Shown here in pieces: positions 26,006 to 37,025 of a DNA stretch of 64,000 nucleotides; within the stretch, counting starts at the first letter, position 1; each line of letters begins with the position of its first letter. The stretch spans positions 1,550,001 through 1,614,000 of the forward strand of contig OZ241745.1 in assembly GCA_965201115.1 (NCBI GenBank), read 5' to 3'. The translations under genes were made by a program, and so were the position numbers. Origin of the DNA: JANQOH01 sp965201115. GTDB taxonomy: Bacteria; Pseudomonadota; Alphaproteobacteria; UBA7887. The notes beneath the pieces are model-generated. The model ran no database searches. It was not told the origin of the DNA and worked only from the letters and a program-made list of their open reading frames with translations.

Positions 26006-26434
26006 ATGGCGGAGCTGATCGCCGGGTTGATGGCGTGGATCGCCGCGCACGCCGCTTACGACGCGGCGCTCGCCGGCGCGCCCGCCATTCGCGTCGCCGA
26101 CGACCTGTGCGCCGAGATGCGCCTGCCGCCGCGCTGCCGCGTGGGCGCCTATTACGACCACCGCGCGGCCACGGTCGTGCTGCGGCGGGAATGGTCGCCC
26201 GACAGCGTGGAAGACCGCAGCCTGCTGCTGCACGAGCTCGTTCACCACTTGCAGGCCGCGTCCGGGACGTTCGATTTCGACACGCCGATGGGGCGCTGCC
26301 GCGGCGAAGCCGAGGCGTTTGCGCTGATGGCGCGGTGGCTTCAGGCGAACGGCGCGCGGGCGCGGCCCGATATCCGCCGGGCGGTGCGCGACGCCTGCGC
26401 CGCGCATTTCGCCCGCGGGCTCGACCGGCGATGA
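26006..26434 (+). CDS. DUF6647-like protein with HExxH zinc-peptidase motif
   Basis: A 142-residue protein. HELVHH at residues 76-81 is a zinc metallopeptidase-type HExxH, with a downstream glutamate in RCRGEAEAFALMARWL that could be the third ligand. It resembles the DUF6647 family. The N-terminus MAELIAGLMAWIAAHAAYDAAL is hydrophobic and may be a signal peptide or a membrane anchor. Its stop overlaps the MFS start in an ATGA, so the two are co-translated. Catalytic activity is inferred from the motif only. Confidence 0.7.
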   Translation: MAELIAGLMAWIAAHAAYDAALAGAPAIRVADDLCAEMRLPPRCRVGAYYDHRAATVVLRREWSPDSVEDRSLLLHELVHHLQAASGTFDFDTPMGRCRGEAEAFALMARWLQANGARARPDIRRAVRDACAAHFARGLDRR

Positions 26435-27732
26435 CAGCGGACGGCCGCGCCAACGAACGCGTCGGCGGACGCGCGGCGGCGGCTTGGCGCCTGTTCGACT
26501 GGGCGAACTCGCCATTTCCCACGGTCATCGTCACGTTCGTCTTCGCGGTCTATTTCCAGCGCGGCGTGGTCGGCGACGAAGTGCGCGCCACCGAATTGTG
26601 GGGCTACGCGATGGCGGCCAGCGCGCTCGCCGTGGCGCTGGCGGGTCCGGTCGCCGGCGCTATCGCCGACGCCGCCGGGCGGCGCAAGCCGTGGCTCGCC
26701 GCCTGCTCCGCCCTGATGGCGCTCTGTTGCGCCGGCCTGTGGTTCGCGGAGCCCGGCGCGGGCGCGATCTGCTTTGTGCTGATCCTCGTTGCGGCGGGCA
26801 ATTTCGGCTTCGAAATGTCGATGGTGTTTTACAACGCCATGCTGCCGGACCTTGCGCGCCCGTCGCGCCTGGGCCGGCTGTCGGGCCAAGCGTGGGCGAT
26901 GGGCTATGCCGGCGGGCTGGCGTGCCTTGCGCTTGCGCTCTACGGGTTGGTCCAGGCGTCGCCGCCGCCTTTCGGCCTCGATCCCGAACAGGCCGAGCCC
27001 GTGCGCGCGACGGCGCTGCTCGTGGCGGGGTGGTTCGCGTTGTTCGGGTGGCCGCTGTTCGCGTTCGTCCGCGATTCCGGCGGCGCGCGCAGGCCCGCGC
27101 GGGCGGCGCTCGCCGAGGGCATGGCGCTGCTCGGGCGCACCTTGCGCTCGTTCGGGCGCTACCGCGAGATCGCCAAGTTCCTTCTCGCGCGCATGCTCTA
27201 TATCGACGGACTGAACACGCTGTTCGCGTTCGGCGGGATATACGCCGCCGGAACCTTCGACATGCCCATGACCGAAGTGCTGATGTTCGGCATTGCGCTG
27301 AATGTTTCCGGCGGGCTGGGCGCGTTCGCCTTCGGCTGGGTGGACGACCGCATCGGCGCGCGGACGACGCTGATTATCTCGCTCTCGGCGCTGATCGTTT
27401 TGGGCGCGGCGATTCTGACGGTCGAGGATGTAACATGGTTTTGGGCGCTCGGCATCGCCATCGGCGTGTTTATCGGCCCCACGCAGTCCGCCAGCCGGTC
27501 GCTGATGGCGCGCATGGCGCCCGCCGGCATGAGAACGGAAATGTTCGGGCTGTTCGCGCTGTCGGGCAAGGCGACCGCGTTCGCCGGGCCGTGGCTCGTC
27601 GGCCTGCTCACGGCGGCCTATGCAAGCCAGCGCGTCGGCATGTCGGCGATACTCGCCTTTCTCGCGCTGGGCCTCGCCGGCCTGTTGTTCGTGCGCGAGC
27701 CGGCGCGCGGCGAGACCGCGGACGACGCATAG
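26431..27732 (+). CDS. MFS transporter, UMF1/Atg22-like
   Basis: A 433-residue major facilitator with about 12 hydrophobic helices. The opening AAWRLFDWANSPFPTVIVTFVFAVYFQ (with the FDWANS motif) and the loop GPVAGAIADAAGRRKPWL are typical of the UMF1 family of bacterial carriers related to Atg22. The ATG at 26431 overlaps the preceding stop. Substrate is not predictable. Confidence 0.85.
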   Translation: MTADGRANERVGGRAAAAWRLFDWANSPFPTVIVTFVFAVYFQRGVVGDEVRATELWGYAMAASALAVALAGPVAGAIADAAGRRKPWLAACSALMALCCAGLWFAEPGAGAICFVLILVAAGNFGFEMSMVFYNAMLPDLARPSRLGRLSGQAWAMGYAGGLACLALALYGLVQASPPPFGLDPEQAEPVRATALLVAGWFALFGWPLFAFVRDSGGARRPARAALAEGMALLGRTLRSFGRYREIAKFLLARMLYIDGLNTLFAFGGIYAAGTFDMPMTEVLMFGIALNVSGGLGAFAFGWVDDRIGARTTLIISLSALIVLGAAILTVEDVTWFWALGIAIGVFIGPTQSASRSLMARMAPAGMRTEMFGLFALSGKATAFAGPWLVGLLTAAYASQRVGMSAILAFLALGLAGLLFVREPARGETADDA

Positions 27733-27836
27733 CGGCGCGCGTCCCCGGACCGCCGCGGCGCCGGCGGTCCGGGAAAGACGCTGGCGGGGGCGGGGGCGGG
27801 GTTGCTATAAACCGCGCGCGAAACGGGGGAGGCGCC

Positions 27837-29087
27837 ATGCGTTGCGAGGTGGTGGCGGTCGGAACCGAGCTGCTGCTCGGCCAGATCGTCGATACGAACT
27901 CGAGCTGGATCGGCGAACGGCTGGCGCTGGCCGGCATCGACTCGCATTGGCAGACGAAGGTCGGCGACAATCTCGAGCGCATAGTCGCGTGCGTGCGCCT
28001 CGCGCTCGAGCGCAGCGACGCTGTCATCCTGTGCGGCGGGCTGGGGCCGACGCAGGACGACATCACGCGCGAGGCCCTCGCCGCCGTCATGGGCGCGCCG
28101 CTGGAACGGGACGCCGGGATGGGCGCGCGCATCCGCCGGCTGTTCGAATCGCGCGGGCGCGCCATGACGGAAAACAACCTTCGACAGGCGGAAAAACCCG
28201 CCGGCGCGCGTTTCATCCCGGAGATGCCCGGCACCGCGCCGGGGCTGGTCTGCGCCGTCGGAAGCAAGGTCGCCTACGCGGTCCCCGGCGTACCGTGGGA
28301 AATGCGCATCATGCTCGAATCGACCGTGCTGCCCGACCTCCAGCGGCGCGCGGGCGTCTCGGCGGTTATCGAGAGCCGCGTCCTCAAGACGTGGGGGCAG
28401 ACCGAATCCGGCCTGGCGGAGCAGCTGGCCGGGCGCATCGAGGCGCTCGACCGCGACGGCGGCGCCACGCTCGCGTTTCAGGCGAGCGGCATCGAGGGCC
28501 TCAAGGTGCGCATTACCGCCAAGGCGAAAGACAAGGCGGCGGCGCAAGCCGTTATCGCCGCCGAGGAAAAGCGGGTGCGCGCCATTCTCGGCGGCGTCGT
28601 GTTCGGCGCCGACGACGACACGATGGAGTCGGTCGTGCTCGGCATGTTGCGCGCGCGCGGCAAAACGCTGGCGGCGGCGGAAACGCTGACCGGCGGCCTG
28701 ATCGGCTCGCGAATGAGCGCGGTCGCCGGCGCCGGCGATGTCTTCCGCGGCGCGCTGGTCGCGGCGCCCGACCGCTTCCCCGGCGGCCTCGGGCGCCTCC
28801 CCGATGCGCCGGTCGCGTCTCCCGAGGCCGCGTCGGCGCTGGCCGACGCGGCGCGCGGCGCGCTCGGCGCCGACGCCGGCATCGCCACCACCGGCGTCCT
28901 GGGCCCGGAGCCGGCAAACGGCCGCAAGCCCGGAACGGCGTTCCTGGGCATGGCGCTGGACGGCCGCGTCGAGGCGCGCGAAGTGCGCCTGCCGGGCCGC
29001 GGGCGGCGCATCCGCGAATACGCCGCGATAAGCCTGCTCAACCATTTCCGGCGCGCGCTGCTGGCGCTGCCGCCGACCCCGCTTTAG
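27837..29087 (+). CDS. cinA: CinA-family protein with degenerate C-terminal amidase domain
   Basis: A 416-residue two-domain CinA. The N-terminal MoCF-like domain (residues 1-170), with VAVGTELLLGQIVDTNSSWI and CGGLGPTQDDITREALA, is the ADP-ribose pyrophosphatase-like part. The C-terminal domain (about 260-416) is homologous to PncC, nicotinamide-mononucleotide deamidase, but its key motif reads AETLTGG instead of AESCTGG, and the usual YSNEAK segment reads AAPDRF. The amidase Ser, Tyr and Lys therefore appear lost. GGGGGAGG lies upstream of the ATG at 27837. It lies 9 bp before the B12-subunit gene. Confidence 0.85.
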   Translation: MRCEVVAVGTELLLGQIVDTNSSWIGERLALAGIDSHWQTKVGDNLERIVACVRLALERSDAVILCGGLGPTQDDITREALAAVMGAPLERDAGMGARIRRLFESRGRAMTENNLRQAEKPAGARFIPEMPGTAPGLVCAVGSKVAYAVPGVPWEMRIMLESTVLPDLQRRAGVSAVIESRVLKTWGQTESGLAEQLAGRIEALDRDGGATLAFQASGIEGLKVRITAKAKDKAAAQAVIAAEEKRVRAILGGVVFGADDDTMESVVLGMLRARGKTLAAAETLTGGLIGSRMSAVAGAGDVFRGALVAAPDRFPGGLGRLPDAPVASPEAASALADAARGALGADAGIATTGVLGPEPANGRKPGTAFLGMALDGRVEAREVRLPGRGRRIREYAAISLLNHFRRALLALPPTPL

Positions 29088-29096
29088 GGCGCGGCG

Positions 29097-29510
29097 ATGA
29101 CCGAAACCTCCGCGATTCGCGTCCTTGTCGCCAAGGTGGGCCTCGACGGCCACGACCGCGGCGTGAAGGTCGTCGCGCGCTGCCTGCGCGACGCGGGCAT
29201 GGACGTCATCTACACCGGGTTGCACAAGACGCCGGAGGAGGTCGTGCGCGCCGCGGTCGACGAAGACGTCGACGTGCTCGGCGTCAGCCTGCTTTCCGGC
29301 GCGCACATGACAATCTTCCCGCGCATTATCGCGCTGCTGGAAGAGGCCGACGCGACCGACATCCTGCTGGTCGGCGGCGGCGTCATGCCCGACGAGGACG
29401 CCGCCGCGCTCAAGAAGCGGGGAGTGGCCGCGCTGCTGCTGCAGGACACGCCGCCGGACGAGATCGTATCGACGATCCGCCGCCTGGTCGCCGAGAGAGG
29501 ACCGCGCTGA
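29097..29510 (+). CDS. Cobalamin-binding small subunit of acyl-CoA mutase
   Basis: A 137-residue stand-alone B12-binding domain. The DxHxxG motif (LDGHDRG, Asp17, His19, Gly22) supplies the lower-axial histidine. LLSGAH and the GGG of VGGGVMPDED form the rest of the pocket. The opening RVLVAKVGLDGHDRG is the pattern of methylmalonyl-CoA-type mutases. It is the small subunit of a split mutase whose large subunit is at 31890-33566, as in 2-hydroxyisobutyryl-CoA mutase (HcmB) and archaeal MCM. No cobalamin riboswitch is visible upstream. Confidence 0.9.
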   Translation: MTETSAIRVLVAKVGLDGHDRGVKVVARCLRDAGMDVIYTGLHKTPEEVVRAAVDEDVDVLGVSLLSGAHMTIFPRIIALLEEADATDILLVGGGVMPDEDAAALKKRGVAALLLQDTPPDEIVSTIRRLVAERGPR

Positions 29511-29512
29511 AC

Positions 29513-30910
29513 ATGGAATGCTGGTCGTTTCCGCCGCGCTACGACGAGGCCTGGGCGCCGCCGCCGGACGCGCGCTACTGGTTTCCGGAACGCGAGACCA
29601 TGGACCCGGGCGCGCGCGAGGCGGCCATAGTCGAGCGTCTGCGCGCGGTCATGGAGCACGCGTGGACGCACTCGGCGTTTTACCGCCGCAAGTGGGACGC
29701 GGCGGGCGTCCATCCGGGCCATGTAACGTCGCTCGAGGCGTTCGAGCGCGTGCCGGCGGTGACGAAGGCGGAGCTGCGCGCCGCGCAATCCGAACATCCG
29801 CCGTTCGGGGATTATCTGTGTATCCCGCCGGGCGAGGTGCGGCACATCCACGGCACATCCGGCACCACGGGCCGGCCGACGGCGTTCGGCATCGGGCGCG
29901 GCGATTGGCGGGCGATCGCCAACGCGCAGGCGCGCATATTGTGGGCGATGGGCCTGCGCCCCGGCGACCGCGTGTTTATCGCCGCGATTTTCAGCCTCTA
30001 TCTCGGCTCATGGGGCGCCATGCTCGGCGCCGAGCGGCTCGGCTGCCAGGTTTTCCCCTTCGGCGCCGGGGCGCCGGGCATGACCGCCCGCGCGGTGTCG
30101 TGGCTTGCCGCGATGGGCGCGCAGGGCTTCTACTCCACGCCGTCCTACGCGCTGCATCTCGCCGAGACGGCGCGCGCGGAAGGCGTCGACCCGCGCCGCT
30201 TCGGCCTCAAGACCATGTTCTTCTCCGGCGAGCCGGGCGCGTCGATCCCCGGCGTGCGCGACCGCATCGCCGAGGCGTTCGGCGCGCGGGTGTACGATTG
30301 CGGCACGATGGCGGAAATGACGCCGTTCATGAGCGCCGCCGAAACCGACGGCGGCGGACCGGGTATGCTGCTTTGGCAAGACATCGTGTATCACGAGGTC
30401 TGCGACCCCGGGACGCTGGCGCGCGCGCCTTACGGCGCGCGCGGCACGCCCGTCTATACGCATCTGGAGCGCACGTCGCAGCCGATGATCCGCCTGATGT
30501 CGGGCGATCTCGCGCGCTGGGAGGCGGGGCCGAGCCCCTGCGGGCGCACCTACCCCTGCTTCCCGGAAGGCGTATTCGGGCGCATCGACGACATGTTCCA
30601 GGTGCGCGGCGAAAACATCTATCCGAGCGAGATCGACAACGCGCTCAACGGCCTGGACGGTTATGCGGGCGAGCACCGCATCGTCGTCACCCGCGAGAGC
30701 GCCATGGACGAACTGCTGGTGCGCGCCGAGGCGGACAATGGCGCGGCGTTCGCGCCCGCCGCCGCCGCCGCGCTGCAAAAGGTGCTGGGCGTGCGTGCGC
30801 GTGTGGAGGTTCTGGCGCCGGGAACGCTGCCGCGCACCGACCACAAGGCGCGCCGCGTCATCGACGACCGCGAGATGTTCCGCGCGTTCGCGGGGCGGGA
30901 AGGCGCGTGA
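29513..30910 (+). CDS. AMP-forming acyl-CoA ligase, phenylacetate-CoA-ligase type
   Basis: A 465-residue adenylate-forming enzyme of the PaaK branch. The P-loop TSGTTGRPTAF is at residues 115-125. The later blocks YDCGTMAEMTPF and DDMFQVRGENIYPSEID are the PaaK-type A5 and A8 motifs, and HKARRVIDDREMF ends the C-terminal lid. It starts 2 bp after the B12-subunit gene and overlaps the MeaB gene by 4 nt, so it belongs to the mutase operon. By analogy with the 2-hydroxyisobutyrate pathway it may activate the acid that the mutase rearranges; the substrate is an inference. Confidence 0.85.
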   Translation: MECWSFPPRYDEAWAPPPDARYWFPERETMDPGAREAAIVERLRAVMEHAWTHSAFYRRKWDAAGVHPGHVTSLEAFERVPAVTKAELRAAQSEHPPFGDYLCIPPGEVRHIHGTSGTTGRPTAFGIGRGDWRAIANAQARILWAMGLRPGDRVFIAAIFSLYLGSWGAMLGAERLGCQVFPFGAGAPGMTARAVSWLAAMGAQGFYSTPSYALHLAETARAEGVDPRRFGLKTMFFSGEPGASIPGVRDRIAEAFGARVYDCGTMAEMTPFMSAAETDGGGPGMLLWQDIVYHEVCDPGTLARAPYGARGTPVYTHLERTSQPMIRLMSGDLARWEAGPSPCGRTYPCFPEGVFGRIDDMFQVRGENIYPSEIDNALNGLDGYAGEHRIVVTRESAMDELLVRAEADNGAAFAPAAAAALQKVLGVRARVEVLAPGTLPRTDHKARRVIDDREMFRAFAGREGA

Positions 30911-31889
30911 CCGCGCGGCCGAACGGGGCGCCGCCGGTCGCGTCGCGGGCGCTCGCCGCGCGGCTGCTGGCGGGCGACCGCCGCGCCTTGGCGCGCCTTA
31001 TCGGCCGCGCCGAGGCGGGCGGCGACGAATGCCGCCCGGCGCTGGCGGAAATCTACCGCCATGCGGGCCGCGCGCACATTGTGGGCGTCACCGGCGTGCC
31101 GGGCTCGGGCAAATCGACACTGGTTTGCGCGCTGGCGCGGGCCTTGCGCGCTTCGGGGCGCACGCTCGGCGTCGTCGCGGTCGATCCCTCCAGCCCGTAT
31201 TCCGGCGGCGCCATACTGGGCGACCGTATCCGCATGGGCGCGCTGGCCGGCGACCCCGGCGTGTTCATCCGCTCGATGGCGTCGCGCGGCGCGCTCGGCG
31301 GCCTGGCCCGCGCCGCGCTCGACGCGGCCGATCTGATGGACGCCGCCGGGTACGACATGGTAGTTATCGAAACCGTCGGCGTCGGGCAGGACGAAGTGGA
31401 TATAGCGCGCGCCGCCGACACCACCGTCGTCGTCTCGGCCCCCGGCCTGGGCGACGACATCCAGGCGCTCAAGGCCGGCGTGTTGGAAATCGCCGACATC
31501 CACGCGGTAAGCAAGGCCGACCGGCCGGACGCAAACATGACCGTTACCGAACTCAAACGCATGCTCGCGCTCGGCAGCCCGCCGCCCGACGGCCGCGCCG
31601 TCCCCGTCGCGGCGACAAGCGCCGCGCGCGGGGAGGGCGTCGAGGCGCTGCTGCGCGAGATCGACGCCCACCGCGCGTGGCTCGCCGACGAGGGGCGGCT
31701 TGCGCGCCGCCGCCGCGGCAACGCCGCCGCCCGCGCCGTGAAGATCGCCGAGGATATCGTGCGCGCGCGCAATGCGGCCGGCGCCGACGCCGCCACCGAA
31801 TCCATCGTCGATCGCGTGAGCGCGCGCGAGATCGACCCGCGCCGCGCCGCGCTGTTGATGCTCGCCGCCGCGAGCCGGGCGGCCGCGCC

Positions 31890-31893
<4 letters not shown>
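30907..31893 (+). CDS. meaB: MeaB/ArgK-type G-protein chaperone of the mutase
   Basis: A 328-residue SIMIBI GTPase that protects B12-dependent acyl-CoA mutases and gates cofactor loading. Walker A GVPGSGKST is at residues 63-71. DPSSPYSGGAILGDRIRM and the switch region ETVGVGQDEVDIA (155-167) are MeaB signatures. The base-specificity motif is SKAD (202-205) rather than NKAD, a change worth noting because Asn normally contacts the guanine. It starts with GTG at 30907 inside a GTGA overlap and ends in a GTGA overlap with the mutase. Confidence 0.9.
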
Positions 31894-33566
<1,673 letters not shown>

Positions 33567-33613
33567 GCCGGACCGGCCGCGCGCCGTGCGGCGCCGGAAA
33601 CAGGAGACGAAAC

Positions 33614-34954
33614 ATGGAAGCCATGGACGCGCGCGCGCGCGCCGCCGCGCCGAACGACCTCGAATCGCTGTGGATGCCCTTTACGGCCAATCGCCAGTTC
33701 AAGGCCGCGCCGCGCCTGCTCGAATCGGCGCGGGGGATGCATTACCGCACGGCCGACGGCCGCCGCATACTCGACGGAACCGCCGGCCTGTGGTGCGTCA
33801 ACGCCGGCCACGGGCGGCCCGAGATCGTGGAGGCGATACGCGCCCAGGCCGAACGCATGGACTATGCGCCCGCGTTCCAGATGGGGCATCCGCTACAATT
33901 CGAGCTGGCGTCGCGCGTCGCCGCCCTGCTGCCCGGCGATCTCGACCATGTGTTCTTCGTCAACTCGGGCTCCGAAGCGGTCGATACCGCGCTGAAAATC
34001 GCGCTGGCCTACCACCAGGCGGCGGGCGAGCCGGAGCGCACCATGCTGATCGGCCGCGCGCGCGGCTATCACGGCGTGGGCTTCGGCGGCCTGTCGGTCG
34101 GCGGCATCGCCAACAACAGGCGGCAGTTCCGCAACCTGCTTGGCGACGTTGCCCATCTCCCGCACACCCACGCGCCGGAGCGCAACGCCTTCAGCCGCGG
34201 CCAGCCCGCATGGGGCGCCGAGCGCGCCGACGCGCTGGAAGACCTGGTCGCGCTCTACGGCGCGGGCGCCATCGCCGCCGTCATCGTCGAGCCCATGGCC
34301 GGCTCCACCGGCGTGCTGATTCCGCCGCAAGGCTATCTGGAGCGCCTGCGCGCGATCTGCGACCGCCACGGCATATTGCTCATCTTCGACGAGGTGATCA
34401 CCGGGTTCGGCCGCCTCGGCTCGTCCTTCGCGTGCGAGCGTTTCGACGTTGCCCCCGACATCGTGACGATGGCCAAGGGGCTGACCAACGCGGCCGTGCC
34501 CATGGGCGGGGTCGCGGTGCGCGCGGATATCCACGACGCCGTGGTGAGCGGGCCGGAACACCTGATCGAACTGTTCCACGGCTACACCTATTCCGGCCAT
34601 CCGCTGGCCTGCGCCGCCGGGCTCGCCGCCCTTGGCATCTATCGCGACGAGGGGCTGTTCGACCGCGCGGCCGAACTCGCGCCGCATTTCGAGGACGCGG
34701 TCCACAGCCTGCGCGACCGCCCGCATGTGACCGACGTGCGCAATCTCGGCCTGGTGGCCGGCATCGAGCTCGAGCCGCGCCCCGGCCGCCCCACCGCCCG
34801 CGCCTACGACGTCTTTGTCCGCTGCTACGAAAAAGGCGTGCTGGTCCGCACAACGGGCGACATTATCGCGCTGTCGCCCCCGCTCGTCATCGAACGCGGC
34901 CAAATCGAGGAGCTGTGCGAAACCATCGGCGGCGCGCTGAAGGAGGCCGCATAG
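33614..34954 (+). CDS. Class III omega-aminotransferase (beta-alanine:pyruvate type)
   Basis: A 446-residue fold-type I PLP enzyme. LWMPFTANRQFKAAPRLLESARG, GLWCVNAGHGRPEIV and NSGSEAVDTALKIALAYH are the pattern of beta-alanine:pyruvate and related omega-amino-acid transaminases. The cofactor aspartate lies in LLIFDEVITGFGRLG and the Schiff-base lysine is Lys288 in TMAKGLTNAAVPMGG. GGAGACG precedes the ATG. It lies 47 bp after the mutase and may be part of that operon, for example handling a 3-amino acid linked to the CoA pathway, but it could be independent. Confidence 0.85.
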   Translation: MEAMDARARAAAPNDLESLWMPFTANRQFKAAPRLLESARGMHYRTADGRRILDGTAGLWCVNAGHGRPEIVEAIRAQAERMDYAPAFQMGHPLQFELASRVAALLPGDLDHVFFVNSGSEAVDTALKIALAYHQAAGEPERTMLIGRARGYHGVGFGGLSVGGIANNRRQFRNLLGDVAHLPHTHAPERNAFSRGQPAWGAERADALEDLVALYGAGAIAAVIVEPMAGSTGVLIPPQGYLERLRAICDRHGILLIFDEVITGFGRLGSSFACERFDVAPDIVTMAKGLTNAAVPMGGVAVRADIHDAVVSGPEHLIELFHGYTYSGHPLACAAGLAALGIYRDEGLFDRAAELAPHFEDAVHSLRDRPHVTDVRNLGLVAGIELEPRPGRPTARAYDVFVRCYEKGVLVRTTGDIIALSPPLVIERGQIEELCETIGGALKEAA

Positions 34955-35030
34955 CGGCGGCGCCCGCTTCGAACGGGAAAACATTCGCCGACAGTCCCCG
35001 TGTTCGCCGCCGCCGCCGGGAGAATACGCC

Positions 35031-36299
35031 ATGACCGCGCCTGCCGTACCCGCGGGCAAGCCCAATTGGTCCAACCGCACCGTATTCGTTGGCGACAACC
35101 TCGACATCATGCGGGGCATGAACAGCGAGAGCGTGGAGCTCGTCTATCTCGATCCGCCGTTCAACAGCAAACGGGCATACGCCGCCCCCATGGGCTCGAA
35201 GGCCGCGGGCGCGCAATTCAAGGACACCTGGACGCTGGACGACGTCGATACGGCGTGGGTGGCCGGCCTGGCCGACGCCAACAAGCCGATTCACGGCGTG
35301 GTTACCGCCGCGGGGATCGCTCATGGCGCCGGCATGCAGTCGTATCTATCGATGATGGCGATTCGTCTGCTGGAAATTCGGCGTCTGCTGAAACCGGCGG
35401 GTTCCGTCTATTTGCACTGCGATCCGACGGCGAACGGATATATTCGCCTGCTGATGGACGCCATATTCGGCGCCCGGAACATGCGTAACGAGATCGTTTG
35501 GTGCTACACCGGGCCGGGATCTCCGAATATGCGGCAATTCAATCGCAAGCACGACACCGTATTTTGGTACGCCAAGGGGGATCGGTGGACCTTTAACGCG
35601 GATGCCGTCCGATTGTCCCACAAGGATGGCGCTCCTCACACGGGCGGATGGGGTATGGACGATGAGACGGCTCGCGAGTACGGCGGCAAGGGCAAGGTCC
35701 CGGAAACATGGTGGGCGCAGACGAAGGGCAACGGTTTGGCGATAGCGGCAAGATCGCGAACGCAGTACGTGGGATACCCGGCCCAGAAGCCGCTGGCCTT
35801 GCTAACGCGTATTGTCAAGGCGAGCAGTAACGAGGGAGACATGGTGCTCGACCCGTTCTGCGGCTGCGCGACAACGCTGGTGGCCGCCAATGCGCTTAAC
35901 CGGCGTTGGACGGGGATAGATCTGTCCGGTCTGGCGGTCAAGCTGGTCAAGAACAGACTCCGGGACCGGCATGGTTTTCTCGGCAAGATAACGGACCGGA
36001 CCGATATACCCCGCCGAACGGATATGGGGGAATTACCCCGCTACAGAAAGCACAAGACGACGCTGTACGGAGAACAGGGAGGTTATTGCAATGGCTGCGG
36101 ACACCATTACGCGCCGCAAATGTTGGAGGTGGACCGTATAGTTCCCAAGCACAAGGGAGGAACGGACCACACCGAGAACCTGCAGTTGCTTTGCCCGATG
36201 TGTAACAGGCTGAAGGGGAAAGGAAGTCATGAGGAGTTGATAGCAAAGCTCAAGCGGAAAGGGCTGCAAGCGCTCGACGGCGGCGATATCGACCGGTGA
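35031..36299 (+). CDS. DNA methyltransferase fused to C-terminal HNH endonuclease domain
   Basis: A 422-residue protein. Residues 15-310 form a site-specific amino-methyltransferase: motif IV LVYLDPPFNSKR (DPPF at 41-44, N6-adenine or N4-cytosine type), then SAM motif I as MVLDPFCGCATTLVAAN, the permuted (beta-class) order. Residues about 335-410 are an HNH nuclease: paired CNGCGHHY and CPMCNRLKGK with EVDRIVPKHKGGTDHTENLQLLC between them, giving two CxxC zinc pairs and a D/H catalytic region. Base composition is visibly less GC-rich than its neighbours, suggesting transfer. No separate restriction gene is adjacent. It may be a self-contained restriction-modification protein. Confidence 0.85.
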   Translation: MTAPAVPAGKPNWSNRTVFVGDNLDIMRGMNSESVELVYLDPPFNSKRAYAAPMGSKAAGAQFKDTWTLDDVDTAWVAGLADANKPIHGVVTAAGIAHGAGMQSYLSMMAIRLLEIRRLLKPAGSVYLHCDPTANGYIRLLMDAIFGARNMRNEIVWCYTGPGSPNMRQFNRKHDTVFWYAKGDRWTFNADAVRLSHKDGAPHTGGWGMDDETAREYGGKGKVPETWWAQTKGNGLAIAARSRTQYVGYPAQKPLALLTRIVKASSNEGDMVLDPFCGCATTLVAANALNRRWTGIDLSGLAVKLVKNRLRDRHGFLGKITDRTDIPRRTDMGELPRYRKHKTTLYGEQGGYCNGCGHHYAPQMLEVDRIVPKHKGGTDHTENLQLLCPMCNRLKGKGSHEELIAKLKRKGLQALDGGDIDR

Positions 36300-36459
36300 C
36301 GCCGCCTTGCAGTGTGTCGAAGAAAACGGTTCGGTTTTCGGAGTTTTTGTCGATATGGCGTCGCGCGGTTGTGTGGATGCGAATCGGTCGCCGGCAAGCA
36401 CGACGATGGCGTCGTCTTCGCACGACACGCGCGAAAACCGCGCCCGCTTGCGGGCCCGC

Positions 36460-36690
36460 GGCCTCTACCGGCGTTCCCGCGCCGAAGGCGCGGATTTCCT
36501 GTGTGCGCGGGCATCCTTGCCCGCACGTCCACCGCGTCGACGCCCGCCATGAAGGGCCCGCCGCTCGCGCTTCCCCGCCAACGCCGCGTCGCGCGCAAAC
36601 GTGTGCGGGCGGGGCCGCCCGCGATCCCGGGCAGTCAGCGCCCTCGGCGCGACTGCGCCCAGGCATCCCCCGCGGGCGCCGGACCGTAGT
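36460..36690. repeat. Dispersed two-hairpin repeats, opposed copies
   Basis: The gene-free stretch 36300-36707 holds two copies in opposite orientations. One at about 36465-36535 is inverted (CGCGGGCATCCTTGCCCGC preceded by a GCGCCGAAGGCGC stem). The other, at about 36565-36690, is in the usual direction (GTGCGGGCGGGGCCGCCCGC, then a GCGCCCTCGGCGC stem). No coding signal is seen. Confidence 0.65.
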
Positions 36691-36707
36691 CGCCCTGCAT
36701 CCGCGCG

Positions 36708-36989
36708 CTACGCCGGTCCGGGCGCGGACGTCAGAGACGCGAAAAACTCCTCGGCCCACTCCGGGAACCGGTCGGTTTCCCGCACTTCCAGCACGGCCGC
36801 CGCCACGGCCTCGCGGGGGATGGCGGACAAGACGGCGGGCGAAGGCGAGAGCGCGCCGTTCAGGTCGTTGGGCTCGAACTTGTCCAGATCGGCGCCGTAC
36901 TTGCGCGACGCCAGCGACAATAGCGCCCTGCCGGTTCCCGACAGCATATAGAGAAACAAAGGCTCAATTAGCGAATTGTATGTACGCAT
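36708..36989 (-). pseudogene. C-terminal remnant of a class I DNA methyltransferase
   Basis: A 93-residue frame containing PLFLYMLSGTGRALL and RKYGADLDKFEPNDLNGAL. This matches the C-terminal end of N6-adenine methyltransferases of the Eco57I/type IIG style (usually ...SYGGGLxKFEPKDL...). All catalytic motifs are absent, so only the tail of a gene has survived. Its 5' side is the transposase-fragment cluster starting near 37000. Less GC-rich than the flanks. Confidence 0.55.
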
Positions 36990-37025
36990 GGTATGATGCT
37001 TTCGGGTCGTGTGGAGGTGCTTGTC

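Noticed and set aside
29000..29097. Cobalamin riboswitch before the B12-dependent operon
   Set aside because: Only 9 bp separate cinA from the B12-subunit gene, leaving no room, and no such element is seen upstream of cinA.
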